A DNA stretch of 64,000 nucleotides from Paractinoplanes aksuensis (GCF_024137025.1 NZ_JAMYJR010000003.1:434001-498000); one strand, 5' to 3'; shown: positions 42,873 through 53,683, numbered from the stretch's first letter. A program made the numbers and translations. The notes: generated from the letters alone by a model not told the origin.

Positions 42873-43226
42873 GCCATGCCCGCACCAGCGATCCGCGCGG
42901 TACGAGCGAACGGTGCGCGCGGTAACCGGCCTCGCTCATCAGCAGATAGTGGCGGTAATCGCGGTGTCCGCGTCGATGCGCCCGAACACCGTGCCGGAAG
43001 CCGCGTCCAAGCCGCGGTTGCGCGCATGCTGCACACCCTGCCGGCTCTCACGCAGAACCAGGACCCGCCCCGCGTACGCCGCCAGCACCTCCCGCGTACC
43101 GTCGGTCGAATTGTTGTCGACCACGATGACCTCGTGCACCGGCTCGTGCTGCGCCAGCACCGCGTCGAGGCAGGCGCCGAGGAACCGCTCCTCGTTGAAC
43201 ACCGGCACGATCACCGACAGCGACAT
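42766..43226 (-). pseudogene. Family 2 glycosyltransferase, internally deleted and frameshifted
   Basis: ATG 43226 begins a clear GT2 start: LSVIVPVFNEERFLGACLDA, EVIVVDNNSTDGT, ARNRGLDAA, then GRIDADTAI, after which this frame stops. In the next frame the C-terminal region appears: DYRHYLLMSEAGYRAPFVPR followed by a hydrophobic segment (ARLLLVLFPLLRLLF) and a stop at 42766. Roughly the acceptor half of the enzyme is missing at the junction near 42960. The start overlaps the stop of the N-acetyltransferase remnant (TGATG), so the two were an operon. Confidence 0.8.
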
Positions 43227-43490
43227 CACCCCGGCCGCACCACCCGCGGCACCCGGCTCAGCACGATGCCGAAGTGCTCCCGATAGGCGGCCAGCACCTG
43301 CTCGTCGCTTTCCAGAGCCTTTTCCGTACGCCCGTCCGGCCCCGCCCGGATCAACGTGCGCCCGCTGAGCGACACCCGTCCGTCCCCGTCCATCCGCGAA
43401 CACACCGTGCTCCGCCCGAAATGCGACTCCGGCGACGTGGCATGCCACCAGCACGTGGGGCCGAAGTCGCGCAGTTCTCTGACCCGCCGC
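43226..43490 (-). pseudogene. Arylamine N-acetyltransferase, C-terminal remnant
   Basis: The last 87 codons of a NAT-family enzyme remain: LRDFGPTCWWHATSPESHF, RSTVCSRMDGDGRVSLSGR, DEQVLAAYREHFGIVLSRVP. The N-terminal part with the Cys-His-Asp triad is gone. The remnant is cut off by the 3' end of the methyltransferase gene at 43493. Too short to encode an active acetyltransferase. Confidence 0.75.
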
Positions 43491-43492
43491 TC

Positions 43493-44263
43493 TCAGGGTT
43501 TGCGCGCCACCGCGGCGTATTCGTCCGTCTCGCGCAGCTCTGCCGGTGAGGCGTCCCCCGCGGGACGCCAGCGCGCGCAAGGGACCTGCCCCGGTGGCAG
43601 CACTTCGAGCCCGTCGAGGAAACGGGCCAGCTGATCCGGGTGACGCAGGTGGTAGGAGAGGGGCGCGTTGGCGTTCCAGACACCGATGGCCGCCTCGAAC
43701 GCCTCGCCGTCGATCACGTTGGTGCCGTCGGCGGTGACGAGGTAACTGCCCGACGGCAGCGGTGCCATCAGCCCCTGAACCACGGACACGGCCTCATCCA
43801 GATCGGCGACGTGCCCGAGAATGTTGGTCAGGATCAACGCGACCGGGCGCGTCAGATCCAGTCCCGACGATGCGATGATCGAGCCCGGTTCCCGCAGGTC
43901 GGCGTCGAGATAGACGGCCTCGCCGTTCAGCACCTCGTGAGCATGCGACAAGACCAGCGGATCGTTGTCGACGTAGACCACCTGAGCGTCCGGCGCCGCG
44001 GCCCGCGCGATCTGGTGGGTGTGCTCGGCCGACGGGATGCCGGTGCCCACGTCGAGGAACTGCCGCACCCCGGCCTCGGCGGCTAGGAAGGTGACGGCGC
44101 GCTTGAGAAAGCTCCGCGAGCTGCGGGCCACCACCACGATATCCGGATAGAACGCGGCGAAGTCGTCGCCGGCCGCCCGATCCGCAGCGAAGTTGTCAGT
44201 TCCGCCGAGCCAGTAGTTCCAGACACGGGCCGAATGCGGCACGCCGTTGTCAAGCTGGGTCAT
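43493..44263 (-). CDS. SAM-dependent methyltransferase, Methyltransf_19 (DUF574) family
   Basis: 256 residues. Actinobacterial family signature: ARVWNYWLGGTDNFAADR at the N-terminus, SAM-binding FLDVGTGIPSAEHTHQIA, VVYVDNDPLVLSHA and the DADLREP block. Family members are abundant in actinomycetes, often as paralogues beside secondary-metabolite or regulatory genes; substrates are unknown. The ATG at 44263 has no ribosome-binding site, but TAGACT lies seven bases upstream, so the mRNA is probably leaderless. The 3' end borders decayed genes. Confidence 0.9.
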   Translation of the reverse strand: MTQLDNGVPHSARVWNYWLGGTDNFAADRAAGDDFAAFYPDIVVVARSSRSFLKRAVTFLAAEAGVRQFLDVGTGIPSAEHTHQIARAAAPDAQVVYVDNDPLVLSHAHEVLNGEAVYLDADLREPGSIIASSGLDLTRPVALILTNILGHVADLDEAVSVVQGLMAPLPSGSYLVTADGTNVIDGEAFEAAIGVWNANAPLSYHLRHPDQLARFLDGLEVLPPGQVPCARWRPAGDASPAELRETDEYAAVARKP

Positions 44264-44782
44264 GGTCGCAGTCTAGTTAGGACAGAACCGCTGCGGCACG
44301 CCCGGAACAACCGTCGGCCGGATCGACGATGCGGTCGCTCCGTCGACGAACTCGAACGACACCACGGTGCGTTCCATCCCAGCACCGAGGCGGTTCGTCG
44401 CCTGCTGCTCGACGCCTATCAGCGCAGAGGCCGTTGATCTGTCGCGCGTGGGCGTGAAGGGAGCCAGCTGAGACCCTGGGGCGCTGCCCCAGACCCCGGC
44501 CGCTCGAGAAGATCAGTTGAGGGCCAAGCCTTTTGCGCTACCGGCACGGTGCGCACGCGCGCCCCACCACCCGGGCTGGCCTGGGTGACGGAAAGGTCTT
44601 GGCTTCGTCCACGGCGCGGATTTCCGCAGCGCTCCTGGCAATCAGCGAAGCGCCGACCACAACGCTGGCGTTCGTTGGATCCCACGCGAGGTCGGGGCCG
44701 AGGGTGAGGCATAGCGGCATAGCTGCTTTTCAAAGCCGCTATGCGTCACCCTCGGCCCCGACCGTCCCAGCGTAAGCGAGAG
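44264..44782. other. Long intergenic region
   Basis: 519 bases between the methyltransferase start and the permease stop. It holds the -10-like TAGACT (minus strand, 44275-44270), a GGGGC-GCT-GCCCC element of the kind often dispersed in high-GC genomes (about 44471-44497), and the 29-bp inverted repeat at 44690-44763. Short open frames on either strand show no recognisable product. Confidence 0.5.
44690..44763 (-). terminator. 29-bp inverted repeat, probable terminator of the MacB-like operon
   Basis: Arms starting GGTCGGGGCCGAGGG on the left and ending with their complement on the right match at all but one of 29 positions, around a 16-base loop. It lies 20 bases beyond the stop of the leftward permease gene. 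Confidence 0.65.
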
Positions 44783-46053
44783 TCAGGCCCTCATGACGGT
44801 GGCGATCGGGATCCCGGCCGCCCTCAGGGCCGGGATGAAGCCGCCCAGGATTCCGGCCACCAGGCCGGCGATGATCCCGGCCACCCCGGCCTCCCAGGGG
44901 AATTGCACGTCTTGGAGGATCGGCTGCGAGTTGCCCACCACGGACGACACCACGCGCAAGCCGGCCACGCTGACGCCGATGGCCAGCGCTGCTGTCAGTA
45001 AGCCGGTCAGCAGGGTTTCGACCAACACGATTCCCGCTAACAAGAAGCGTGGCGTGCCCACCGCCCTTCTCAGGGCGAACTCCTCGACTCGCTCGCCGAC
45101 TGTGGCCAGGCCTACGTTCAGGATTCCGGCTACGCCGATCAGTAGCACCAGGCCGGCCATGGCGAAGAAGACCAGTTGCATCAGGGTCAGGGTCTTCTGT
45201 TGCTCCTTGCGGGTTTCTACCGTGTAGACGTACGGCTCGTTGCCCAGGCCCTTCAGTTTGCTGGTCACCACCGGTTCTACCGGGGAGCCGGGCGCCATCA
45301 TCAGGCGTAGTTCGCTGTTGCTGGTGGGGTCGGCCAGGCGGGAGGTCGGCAGCCAGGTGGTGAGCTCGTCGAGGCGTACGTAAGCGCGGGGTTGACCGTC
45401 GCCGTCGTCGACCACGCCGGTGAACTGGGGGGTGACGTTGTTGGTGGCGCCGCCCACGCGCATCTCGGCGGGGACGTTGTGGCGGGCGAAGGCTTTGGCC
45501 GCCTCCTGGTTGAGCACCAGTTCGGGGGCCAGCGCGGGCATCGTCGTGAAGTCGAGCCACTGGCCGGAGATCTGGCGGAACGGGCGGAACTGGCGGATGT
45601 CGCCGGTGAGGGCGGTCAGGCGGACCTCGATCGCCTCGCCTTCGGGGCCGCCGACGGGGACGCAGCCGTTCTCGTCGCAGGCCATCTGGGGGCCCCAGTC
45701 CTCGTCGATGGGGGAGCCGCCGGGGTTGTGCGGCGCCACACCGGGTTCGCCGATGATGCCGCTGACGGCCAGCATCGCCACCGCGTCGGCGCGGCCCTTC
45801 ACCGTGGCCGTGATCATGTCGGCCGCCTCTTGCTGGGGCGGCATGTCCATGATGCGGGTGCCGTCGTAGCCGGCCGTCAGTTCTACGTCGGCCAGCAGTG
45901 CTCTTTCGGCGATGCTGGCGCCGGCCTGCACCACCACGACGGCCAGCACGCCGAGGAACAGGCTGATCATCGAGAGCAGGGTGCGTAACTTTCTCGCGCG
46001 GATGCCCTGGATGCCGATGATCAGGGAGGACCGGAAGCGGCCCGAGAAGCGTC

Positions 46054-46057
<4 letters not shown>
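44783..46057 (-). CDS. MacB/FtsX-type ABC transporter permease
   Basis: 424 residues: an N-terminal membrane segment (LLSMISLFLGVLAVVVVQ), a large extracellular MacB-core domain (about 45-300), and three C-terminal segments with the FtsX pattern (LVFFAMAGLVLLIGVAGILN, EFALRRAVGTPRFLLAG). It works with the adjacent ATPase and lipoprotein as a mechanotransmitting exporter or envelope device. The GTG start overlaps the ATPase stop. The likely substrate is a peptide, antibiotic or lipoprotein. Confidence 0.9.
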
Positions 46058-46742
<685 letters not shown>

Positions 46743-46746
<4 letters not shown>

Positions 46747-47759
46747 CCGTTGGGGCCCTTGCCGTTGGGGTCGCCGCCCTCGGGCGCGGCCGGCAGGTCG
46801 GGGCCGGGCACGGCGATAGTCTCGTCGCCCTTGAGACCGGACTTGATCTGGACGACCTTGCCGTCGGTCAGGCCGAGCACGACGTCGACGGTCTTGCGCT
46901 GCTGGTCGTCGCCGACGATGTCGACCTTGCCCTTGCCCTGGGTGCCCGCGACGGCCTCGACCGGCAGCACCAGCACCTTGGACGCCTTGGCCGTGACCAC
47001 CTGCAGGGTCACCTGGGCGCCGTTGATCAGCTTGACGTTCTCCGGCGGGACGCAGACCAGCCGCATGCCGGTGGCCTCGGAGCCGTCGCTGCCGCCCTCG
47101 TCGGGCTGTTCCGCCTCGGGCGGGGTGATCACCTGCGGTGCGCCGGACGCGCCCGGGGCCGGGGTGTTCACGACCGGCGGCGGGGGTTCGGGGATGGTGC
47201 CGGCGGGCAGGGCGGCGATGGTGCCGACCGCGGTGCAGGCGAACGGGCCGGGGCCGTTCTTGATCTGGGCCCGGACGTCGGTGACGGCGCCGGAGACGCG
47301 GTAGGCCTGCGCGCTGTCGATCTCGGCCACGATGCCGTAGCCGGCGTGTTTGGCCGAGACGATGGGCATGCCGGTGGTGACGTCGCTGCGGTCGTCCATG
47401 AGCCGGCCGGCCATGATCGAGTCCTTCGGGATCATGACCTTGCGCGGGTTGCCGTCCTCGTCCCAGATCGTGGCCACCCACTTCGGGCGGACGGCGGCCG
47501 TGGTCGACGGCTTCTTGTCGAGCCAGCGCAGTTCGCCGTCGACCGGGGCGACGATGCCGAAGACCGGGTTGATGGTGACCGAGCCGCCCAGGCTGATCTG
47601 GTTGCTCAGGTTCTGCCGCTTGGGCTTGACCGTGGTGAGCACCGTGCCCCGCGCTTCCAGGCCGGGGGTCGGGGTGTCCTGCCGGCCCGAGTCGCACGCG
47701 CCGAGGACCGCGGCGACCAGGACCGCCAACCCCGCTCCGGTCACTCTGCGTGTGCTCAC
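46743..47759 (-). CDS. Lipoprotein adaptor of the MacB-like transporter
   Basis: 338 residues with lipobox LGAC near residue 22 (GTG 47759 after AAGGGG). It is related to actinobacterial HlyD/efflux-adaptor-like proteins: a barrel-like start (LGGSVTINPVFGIVAPVDGEL), an extended Pro-rich middle instead of the coiled-coil hairpin, and a C-terminal barrel (INGAQVTLQVVTAKASKVLVLP, KVDIVGDDQQRKTVDVVLG). Two further Cys (about 180 and 240) could form a disulphide. First gene of the three-gene operon; it probably binds substrate outside the membrane for the permease. Confidence 0.75.
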
Positions 47760-47877
47760 CTGTACCCCTTATGTCCGGCCGTGGTGATCTCTGGGCGAGA
47801 CCCGGCCGGGCAGAGGTTACAAGGGCCGCGCAACCGTCGATGTCCCAGCGCCGGGGACGGCCGGGAAATACCTTGAG

Positions 47878-49479
47878 GTGATGGGGAAATGGCTCCGCGT
47901 GCTCGCGGATCTGGGCGTGCGAACGAAGATCCTGGGCGCGGTCTGTGTGGCCATCCTGGTCGCCGTCGTGGTGGGCGCGGTCGGTCTGAGCGCGCTGGGC
48001 CGGTCGAGCGACTCGGCCGAGGAGATCTACGTGAGCAATGTGGCCGGTGTGAACGAGCTGGGTGACCTGCGGACCTCGCTGGCCAGTGCCCGGATGGACG
48101 CGGCCAACTTCATGATCTCGGCCACGGCGGCGCTCAAGGAGCAGTACCGGCAGGCGTTCGCGGGCGACTACGCCGAGATGCAGGATGCATTGAAGTCTTA
48201 TCGGCAGAGCGATCCGGTGGTGGACGACGCGGCGATCGCCGAACTGGCCGACGACTTCGTGAACTTCGACCGGATAGTGCGGGAGCGGCTGTTCCCGGCC
48301 GGGCTCCGCAACGACCTGGCGGCCTGGCAGTCCGTGCGCGACACCGAGCTCAAACCGTTGATGGCCGAGGTCGAGGGTGACCTGGTCGGCATGCGGGCGG
48401 CCGAGAACGCCGACGCCCAGCGGAACGCGAAGGCGGCCCGCGACGGCTACGAGTCGAGCCGTATGGTGTCATTGGTCCTGCTGATTGCCGGGGCGCTGAT
48501 CGCGCTGGCCCTGGGGGCGGTGGTGGCCCGGCAGATCGTGCACTCGATGTCCCGGGTCCGGACCGTGTGCGAGGGCCTGGCCGAGGGCGATCTCACCCGT
48601 ACGGCCGGTCTGACCTCCCGCGACGAGCCGGGCCGCATGGGTCAGGCCCTGGACGCGGCCGTGACCCGGCTGCGGGACACGGTGATGACGATCGACAGCT
48701 CGGCGGTCGCGTTGCGCGGCGCGTCGGAGCGCATGTCCGACGTGGCGACCGAGATCGCGGTGTCGGCCGACGCGTCCTCGGAGCGGGCGCAGACCGTGTC
48801 GGCCGCGGCCGAGCAGATCTCGCGCAGCGTCTCGGCCGTGTCGTCCGGCAGCGACGAGATGGGCGCGGCGATCCGGGAGATCTCGCAGAACGCGGCCGAG
48901 GCGGCCCAGGTCGCGAGCGAGGCCGTGGGGCTGGCCGTCAGCACGTCGGCCACGATGACCAAGCTGGGGGAGTCGTCGGCCGAGATCGGCTCCGTGATCA
49001 AGGTGATCACCTCGATCGCCGAGCAGACCAACCTGCTCGCGCTGAACGCCACCATCGAGGCGGCCCGGGCCGGCGAGGCGGGCAAAGGGTTCGCGGTGGT
49101 GGCGTCCGAGGTCAAGGATCTGGCTCAGGAGACGGGCCGCGCCACCGAGGACATCTCGACCCGGGTCGAGGCGATCCAGGCGGACACGACGGGCGCGGTC
49201 ACCGCGATCGAGGAGATCAGCCGGGTCATCGCGCGGATCAGCGACTTCCAGACGACGATCGCGTCGGCGGTCGAGGAGCAGACGGCGACCACGAACGAGA
49301 TGAACCGCAGTGTCGGGGAGGCGGCCGCCGGCACGGGGCAGATCTCGGGGAACATCGCCGAGGTGGCCGACGCGGCCCACCGTACGAGTGAAGGCATTTC
49401 GCGGTCGCGGCAGGCGACGGCCGAGCTGGCCACGATGTCAGGCGACCTGAACGCGCTGGTGTCGCGGTTCCGGTACTGA
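47878..49479 (+). CDS. Methyl-accepting chemotaxis protein-type transducer
   Basis: 533 residues; GTG 47878 or ATG 47881. Membrane segment 1 (about 18-38), a four-helix-bundle extracellular sensor (about 40-195), membrane segment 2 (about 197-218), HAMP ([20 protein letters not shown]) and the signalling coiled coil with the highly conserved tip [20 protein letters not shown] and EVKDLAQET. No C-terminal receptor-docking pentapeptide and no che genes nearby; partners must be elsewhere. Confidence 0.93.
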   Translation: MMGKWLRVLADLGVRTKILGAVCVAILVAVVVGAVGLSALGRSSDSAEEIYVSNVAGVNELGDLRTSLASARMDAANFMISATAALKEQYRQAFAGDYAEMQDALKSYRQSDPVVDDAAIAELADDFVNFDRIVRERLFPAGLRNDLAAWQSVRDTELKPLMAEVEGDLVGMRAAENADAQRNAKAARDGYESSRMVSLVLLIAGALIALALGAVVARQIVHSMSRVRTVCEGLAEGDLTRTAGLTSRDEPGRMGQALDAAVTRLRDTVMTIDSSAVALRGASERMSDVATEIAVSADASSERAQTVSAAAEQISRSVSAVSSGSDEMGAAIREISQNAAEAAQVASEAVGLAVSTSATMTKLGESSAEIGSVIKVITSIAEQTNLLALNATIEAARAGEAGKGFAVVASEVKDLAQETGRATEDISTRVEAIQADTTGAVTAIEEISRVIARISDFQTTIASAVEEQTATTNEMNRSVGEAAAGTGQISGNIAEVADAAHRTSEGISRSRQATAELATMSGDLNALVSRFRY

Positions 49480-49549
49480 GCTTGTTTGAGTCCGGCCGAG
49501 GGCGGGGAAGGAGATCAAGGTCAGTTTCCACCGATTTCGAGGAGATGTG

Positions 49550-49936
49550 ATGAGTGCGGTGACAGACCCCGCGACCGTGGGCAACAGCCTGCGGGTCGGC
49601 GCCGGTTTTTCGCAGGGCGACCTCAACTGGATCGCCGAGCAGTTCGCCACGCTCGATGCGCGCCTGGCCGGTTTCCACGCCGACTCGACCGAGCTGGAGG
49701 TCTCGGTCAAGGACCGCGACGCCCGCGGCCAGAAGGTCACGCTGGAATGCTGGATCGCCGGCCGCCAGAAGATCGTCACCACCTCGAGTGAGGAGGACCT
49801 GCACGCGGCGCTCAACGACGTGCGCGACGACCTGCGCCGCAAGCTGAACGACGCCAAGACCAAGCAGGAACCGCGCAACAACCGGCACCTGCGGGAGCAC
49901 GCCGACCTTGACGGCGAGCCCGAACTGGTCGAGTAG
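49550..49936 (+). CDS. HPF/RaiA-like ribosome-associated protein
   Basis: 128 residues from ATG 49550, five bases after GAGGAGA. The beta-alpha fold LNWIAEQFATLDARLAGFHA, LEVSVKDRDARGQKVTLECWI and SSEEDLHAALNDVRDDLRRKL resembles the S30EA/HPF family that binds the 30S decoding site in resting cells. It lacks the long dimerisation domain of long-form HPF. Follows the MCP gene by 70 bases. Confidence 0.7.
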   Translation: MSAVTDPATVGNSLRVGAGFSQGDLNWIAEQFATLDARLAGFHADSTELEVSVKDRDARGQKVTLECWIAGRQKIVTTSSEEDLHAALNDVRDDLRRKLNDAKTKQEPRNNRHLREHADLDGEPELVE

Positions 49937-49939
49937 TTC

Positions 49940-50587
49940 TCAGCGCGGCCGGGCCAGACCGAGGTCGTAGGCCACGATCGTGGCCTGCACCCGGTCGCGC
50001 GCGCCGAGCTTGGGGAGCAGGGCGTTGACGTGGGCCTTCACGGTGCCCGCGGTGATGCCCAGCACCTCCCCGATCTCGGCGTTGGACCGCCCGGTGGCGA
50101 TCTGGGTCAGCACGTCCCGCTCGCGCGGGGTCAGGCCGGTCAGCCGCGGGTCGTCGTCGCGGGCCGCGGTGACCGTGCCGGTGGCGAACGCGTCGATCAG
50201 CCGCTTGGTCACGGCCGGGCTGAGCATGGCCTCGCCCGACGCGACAGTGCGGATCGCCGCCACCAGTGAGGCCGGGTCGGCGTCCTTGAGCAGGAAACCG
50301 GACGCGCCCGCGCGCAGGGCCTGGAACACGTACGCGTCCTGGTGGAAGGTCGTCAGCACGATCACCCGGGGCGGATCGTCGGCCGCCGTGAGCTGCGCGG
50401 TCGCGGTCAGGCCGTCCATGCCCGGCATGCGCACGTCCATCAGCACCACGTCGGGGCGCTCGCGGGCCGCCAGGGCCAGCCCGGTTGCGCCGTCGGGGGC
50501 CTCGCCCACCACCTCGAGGTCGGCCTGGGAGCCGACGATGGCGCACAAGCCGGCCCGGACCATGGCCTGGTCGTCCACGACGATCAC
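49940..50587 (-). CDS. NarL/LuxR-type response regulator
   Basis: 215 residues from GTG 50587, which overlaps the kinase stop (GTGA), so coupled translation is likely. Receiver domain with the acidic pair near the start (VIVVDDQ), phosphoacceptor Asp51 in VVLMDVRMPG, Thr and Lys (LTTFH, LLKDAD). The C-terminal LuxR helix-turn-helix reads LTPRERDVLTQIATGRSNAE followed by GTVKAHVN. Partner of the upstream histidine kinase. Confidence 0.95.
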   Translation of the reverse strand: MIVVDDQAMVRAGLCAIVGSQADLEVVGEAPDGATGLALAARERPDVVLMDVRMPGMDGLTATAQLTAADDPPRVIVLTTFHQDAYVFQALRAGASGFLLKDADPASLVAAIRTVASGEAMLSPAVTKRLIDAFATGTVTAARDDDPRLTGLTPRERDVLTQIATGRSNAEIGEVLGITAGTVKAHVNALLPKLGARDRVQATIVAYDLGLARPR

Positions 50588-52518
50588 ACGGATTCCGATG
50601 ACGGCACCTCCTGGGCCGGCCGCAGGTTGTCGAGCAGGCCGCGCATCGCGGCCAGGGTGGCCTTGGCCGCGTCGTGCACGCCGTCCAGATCGCCCCGGTC
50701 GGCGGCCTCGGTGACCTTGACCGCGGCGGCGAGCACCGATGCCTGCAGCCCGGCCGCGACCCGGGCCCGTTCGTCGCGGGCCCGCTGTTCGGCGTCGGCC
50801 GACACCAGAGCCACCGCGCCCGCTTCGTTCTCCAGGCGGCGGTCGCGGCGGCGACGGGCGGCCCAGCCGGCCAGCCAGGCCCCGCTCATCGGCACGGCGA
50901 GGGCGAACCAGGCGCAGGCGGCGGTGAAGACGACCAGCGCGGCCTGCTCGCCGGGGGTCTGCGGGGGCGGCGTCTCGCCGTACACCTCGCCGCCGGCCCC
51001 GCCCGAGACGCCGAGCAGGACGGCGAAGCTGAGCGAGGCCGAGAACAGCAGGACGACCAGGCCGATCCAGCTGAACCGGGGCCGGTTGGCGTGCGCGGCC
51101 ACGGCGTACACGGCGGCGATCTCGGCCCCGAAGTTGAACAGGAAGAGCCAGGCCTCGGCCGGGGGTGCCACGCCGGTGGCCACCAGCAGCGGCCCGAGCC
51201 AGGCGGTCAGCGCGACCGCGGCCACCATGATCCACGGGTGCCGGCGGCGCCCCAGCAGGGGCGCGGAGTGCAGCATCACGGCCAGCAGCAGCAGGATCGC
51301 GGCGGCGGGGGCGACGCCGTCCTCCTCGACCATGAGGGCCACGCCCGACAGGGGCAGGAGCAGGGTCAGAAGGACCAGACCCGCATCCAGTACGACCTGA
51401 CTGCGCAGCCACACGCGGAGCCGCACGGGTGCGGCCACGGCCGGGAGCACCGCGCGGACCTGCCAGCCCCCACCCGTACGGGGACCGGCCGTGACCGTGC
51501 CGCCCAGAGCGGCCGCCCGTTCCCGCATGCCGGTCAGCCCGCGCCCGCTGCCCAGCCCCTCGACCGGCGCCGCCGCCCCGTCGTCCTCGACCACCAGCGT
51601 CGCGCCGGTCTCGTCGTACGCCTGGGAAACCCGGACGGTAGCGCCGGGCGCATAACGCAGGGTATTGGTGAGCGCCTCCCGCGCGATGCCGTGCAGCGCC
51701 TCGGCCTGAGCCGGCGGCGGGTCCCCGGCCATCTCGACGTGCACCACCTGGCCCAGCTGGCGGAAATCGTCGGCCAGATCGGCCAGGTTCGCCGCCTCGG
51801 TCGCCCGGGGCAGCACGTCGACCAACTGGTGCAGCGCGGTCAGCGTCTCGCGCCCGGTGCGCGCGGCGAACTCCAGCGACTCGGCCCGCAGTTGCGGCGT
51901 CCCGATGAACTGGGCCGCCGACGCGTTGACGACGATCGAGGTCAGGTGGTGGGCGCTGACGTCGTGCAGCTCGCGGGCCAGCCGGCGCTGCTCGGCCGCG
52001 GCCGCGTCGACCCGGGCCCGCTCGGCCTGCTCGAGCCGGTGGGCGGCCGCGTCCCGATCGTCGAGCCAGCGGCGCCGCACCCGGCCGCCCGCCGCCACCA
52101 GCGCGTAGAAGGCGACCGAGACGAACAGGTCGAGCGGTTCGTCGCCGGCCACCAGCACGGCCTGCAAGGCGAGCAGACCGGCCACGGTCAGCAAGGTTGC
52201 GCGGCGGGAACTACGCAGGGCGACATGGAACAGGGCGATCGACTCGGCGACCGAGAGCACGAGCAGGGCGTCGCCGGGGAAGAAGTACTCCTGCTGCGGG
52301 GTGGCCCAGACGCCGAGCGCGAGCCCGACGGCGACCACCGCGACCGCGATCAGCGGGCGGGTGCGGCGCAGCACCAGACCGGCACAGACCACGGCGATGA
52401 TCGCCACCGCGGCGGTGACCCGGGTCGGGTCGGCCCGGCCCAGCACCGGGAACGGCCAGTACGCGAGCTGAGCCGCCGCGAGCAGCGCGGGCAGCAGCCA
52501 ACCTTTCCAGCGAGCCAT
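50584..52518 (-). CDS. Histidine kinase (HisKA_3) with a second, ATPase-less membrane/DHp-like half
   Basis: 644 residues. First half: four or five membrane segments (about 8-145), HisKA_3 with phosphoacceptor His185 in ARELHDVSAHHL, and an HATPase domain (N box REALTNTLRYAPGA about 280-293, G box GRGLTGMRERAAALGG). Second half: another membrane domain (about 375-555) and a final helical segment (ARDERARVAAGLQASVLAAA, GLLDNLRP) that resembles a DHp helix pair without His and with no ATPase after it. Kinases of this family usually end after the HATPase, so a duplication or fusion is likely. ATG 52518 follows TAGGGT and may be leaderless. Coupled to the response regulator. Confidence 0.88.
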   Translation of the reverse strand: MARWKGWLLPALLAAAQLAYWPFPVLGRADPTRVTAAVAIIAVVCAGLVLRRTRPLIAVAVVAVGLALGVWATPQQEYFFPGDALLVLSVAESIALFHVALRSSRRATLLTVAGLLALQAVLVAGDEPLDLFVSVAFYALVAAGGRVRRRWLDDRDAAAHRLEQAERARVDAAAAEQRRLARELHDVSAHHLTSIVVNASAAQFIGTPQLRAESLEFAARTGRETLTALHQLVDVLPRATEAANLADLADDFRQLGQVVHVEMAGDPPPAQAEALHGIAREALTNTLRYAPGATVRVSQAYDETGATLVVEDDGAAAPVEGLGSGRGLTGMRERAAALGGTVTAGPRTGGGWQVRAVLPAVAAPVRLRVWLRSQVVLDAGLVLLTLLLPLSGVALMVEEDGVAPAAAILLLLAVMLHSAPLLGRRRHPWIMVAAVALTAWLGPLLVATGVAPPAEAWLFLFNFGAEIAAVYAVAAHANRPRFSWIGLVVLLFSASLSFAVLLGVSGGAGGEVYGETPPPQTPGEQAALVVFTAACAWFALAVPMSGAWLAGWAARRRRDRRLENEAGAVALVSADAEQRARDERARVAAGLQASVLAAAVKVTEAADRGDLDGVHDAAKATLAAMRGLLDNLRPAQEVPSSESV

Positions 52519-52609
52519 GATGCCGACACCCTATCTATGCCCTGGGGCAGGGGTCGGAGTCCGGCTCCGGCCGGATTCGCGGGAGCGTGCGGATCGACAG
52601 ACTTCTCGC

Positions 52610-53683
52610 ATGGAATATCACCGGCTCGCCCGCACCCCCGGCCACCGATGGTGGCGGACCCTGCTCGGCACTCTGTTCATCCTGGTCGGCGGCGCGATCG
52701 TCATCGTGTTCTCGTACCTGGTGGTGACCGCGGCGGCCGTGGTGGCCGGTCGTCCGAACAATGTGGACGGCCTGCCCAGCTTCGGTGACCGGGTCGACCT
52801 GGTGCTGGCCTTCGCGACCATCGCCGTGCTGCTGCCGCTGACCCTGCTCGCGGCCCGGTGGATCCAGCGGCGGCCGGCCGGCAGCCTGTCGTCGGTGACC
52901 GGGCGGCTGCGGTGGCGGTTCCTGCTGACGCTGCTGCCGGTCGCACTGATCGCGGTCGTGGTGCTGCTGGGCGGCGGGCTGGCGCTTTCCGGGTCGGCCG
53001 GCGTCGAGGACTCGGCCCTGGCCGGGTGGGGGCCGTTCCTGGTCTCGATGGGGCTGCTGGTGCTGGTGGTGCCGCTGCAGGCCGCCGCCGAGGAGTACCT
53101 GACCCGGGGCTGGCTGCTCCAAGCGGTGGGCGCGTGGTTCCGGCGGCCGTGGGTGCCGATCGCCTTCCAGGCCCTGGTCTTCGCGGCCGCGCACGGCTGG
53201 GGGACGCCGTGGGGGTTCGCCGACCTGTTCGTCTTCGGCGCGGTGACCGGGTGGCTGACCGTGCGCACGGGCGGGCTCGAGGCGGCGATCGCCCTGCACG
53301 TGGTCAACAACCTGGTGGCCGCCGGGGTGGCCGCCGCGTACAACGAGCTGACGATCACCGAGACGGCGGCCGACATGCCGTGGCAGATGTTCGCGGTCGA
53401 CCTGGTGGTGCTGCCCGCGTACGCCGTCGTGGTCTTGATCCTGGCCCAGCGGATGAATCCGGCGACCTCAGGCCACGTGGCGGGCGGGCCGCAGCATGGT
53501 GAGGGCGCGCAGGGCCTCGGCGCGGGAGATGGGCTGGTCGTCCTCGGCCTGGACGGCCAGGGCCATTTCGATCGCCTGCCGGATCCAGGTGGTCTTGGGC
53601 ACGGCGGCGGCCTTGGCCGCGGCGGCGACCGCCTGCTCGAGCTCGACCGGCAGGCGGAGCGAACGGACGACCATGACCGGTGA
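52610..53683 (+). CDS. CPBP-family intramembrane metalloprotease
   Basis: 357 residues from ATG 52610; about eight membrane segments. Glutamic/CAAX-protease motifs: AAEEYLTRGWLLQAV (EExxxR), FAAAHGWGTPWGF (His) and IALHVVNNLVAAG (His). Members cleave prenylated or membrane peptides, often in bacteriocin immunity or surface-protein processing. The family normally ends near residue 285 (QRMNPATSG); the remaining 70 residues are antisense to the RHH antitoxin gene and look like read-through of a lost stop. Confidence 0.85.
   Translation: MEYHRLARTPGHRWWRTLLGTLFILVGGAIVIVFSYLVVTAAAVVAGRPNNVDGLPSFGDRVDLVLAFATIAVLLPLTLLAARWIQRRPAGSLSSVTGRLRWRFLLTLLPVALIAVVVLLGGGLALSGSAGVEDSALAGWGPFLVSMGLLVLVVPLQAAAEEYLTRGWLLQAVGAWFRRPWVPIAFQALVFAAAHGWGTPWGFADLFVFGAVTGWLTVRTGGLEAAIALHVVNNLVAAGVAAAYNELTITETAADMPWQMFAVDLVVLPAYAVVVLILAQRMNPATSGHVAGGPQHGEGAQGLGAGDGLVVLGLDGQGHFDRLPDPGGLGHGGGLGRGGDRLLELDRQAERTDDHDR

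Noticed and set aside
44538..44720. A 60-codon minus-strand open frame in the long intergenic region
   Set aside because: Starts inside the inverted repeat, has no ribosome-binding site and no recognisable product.
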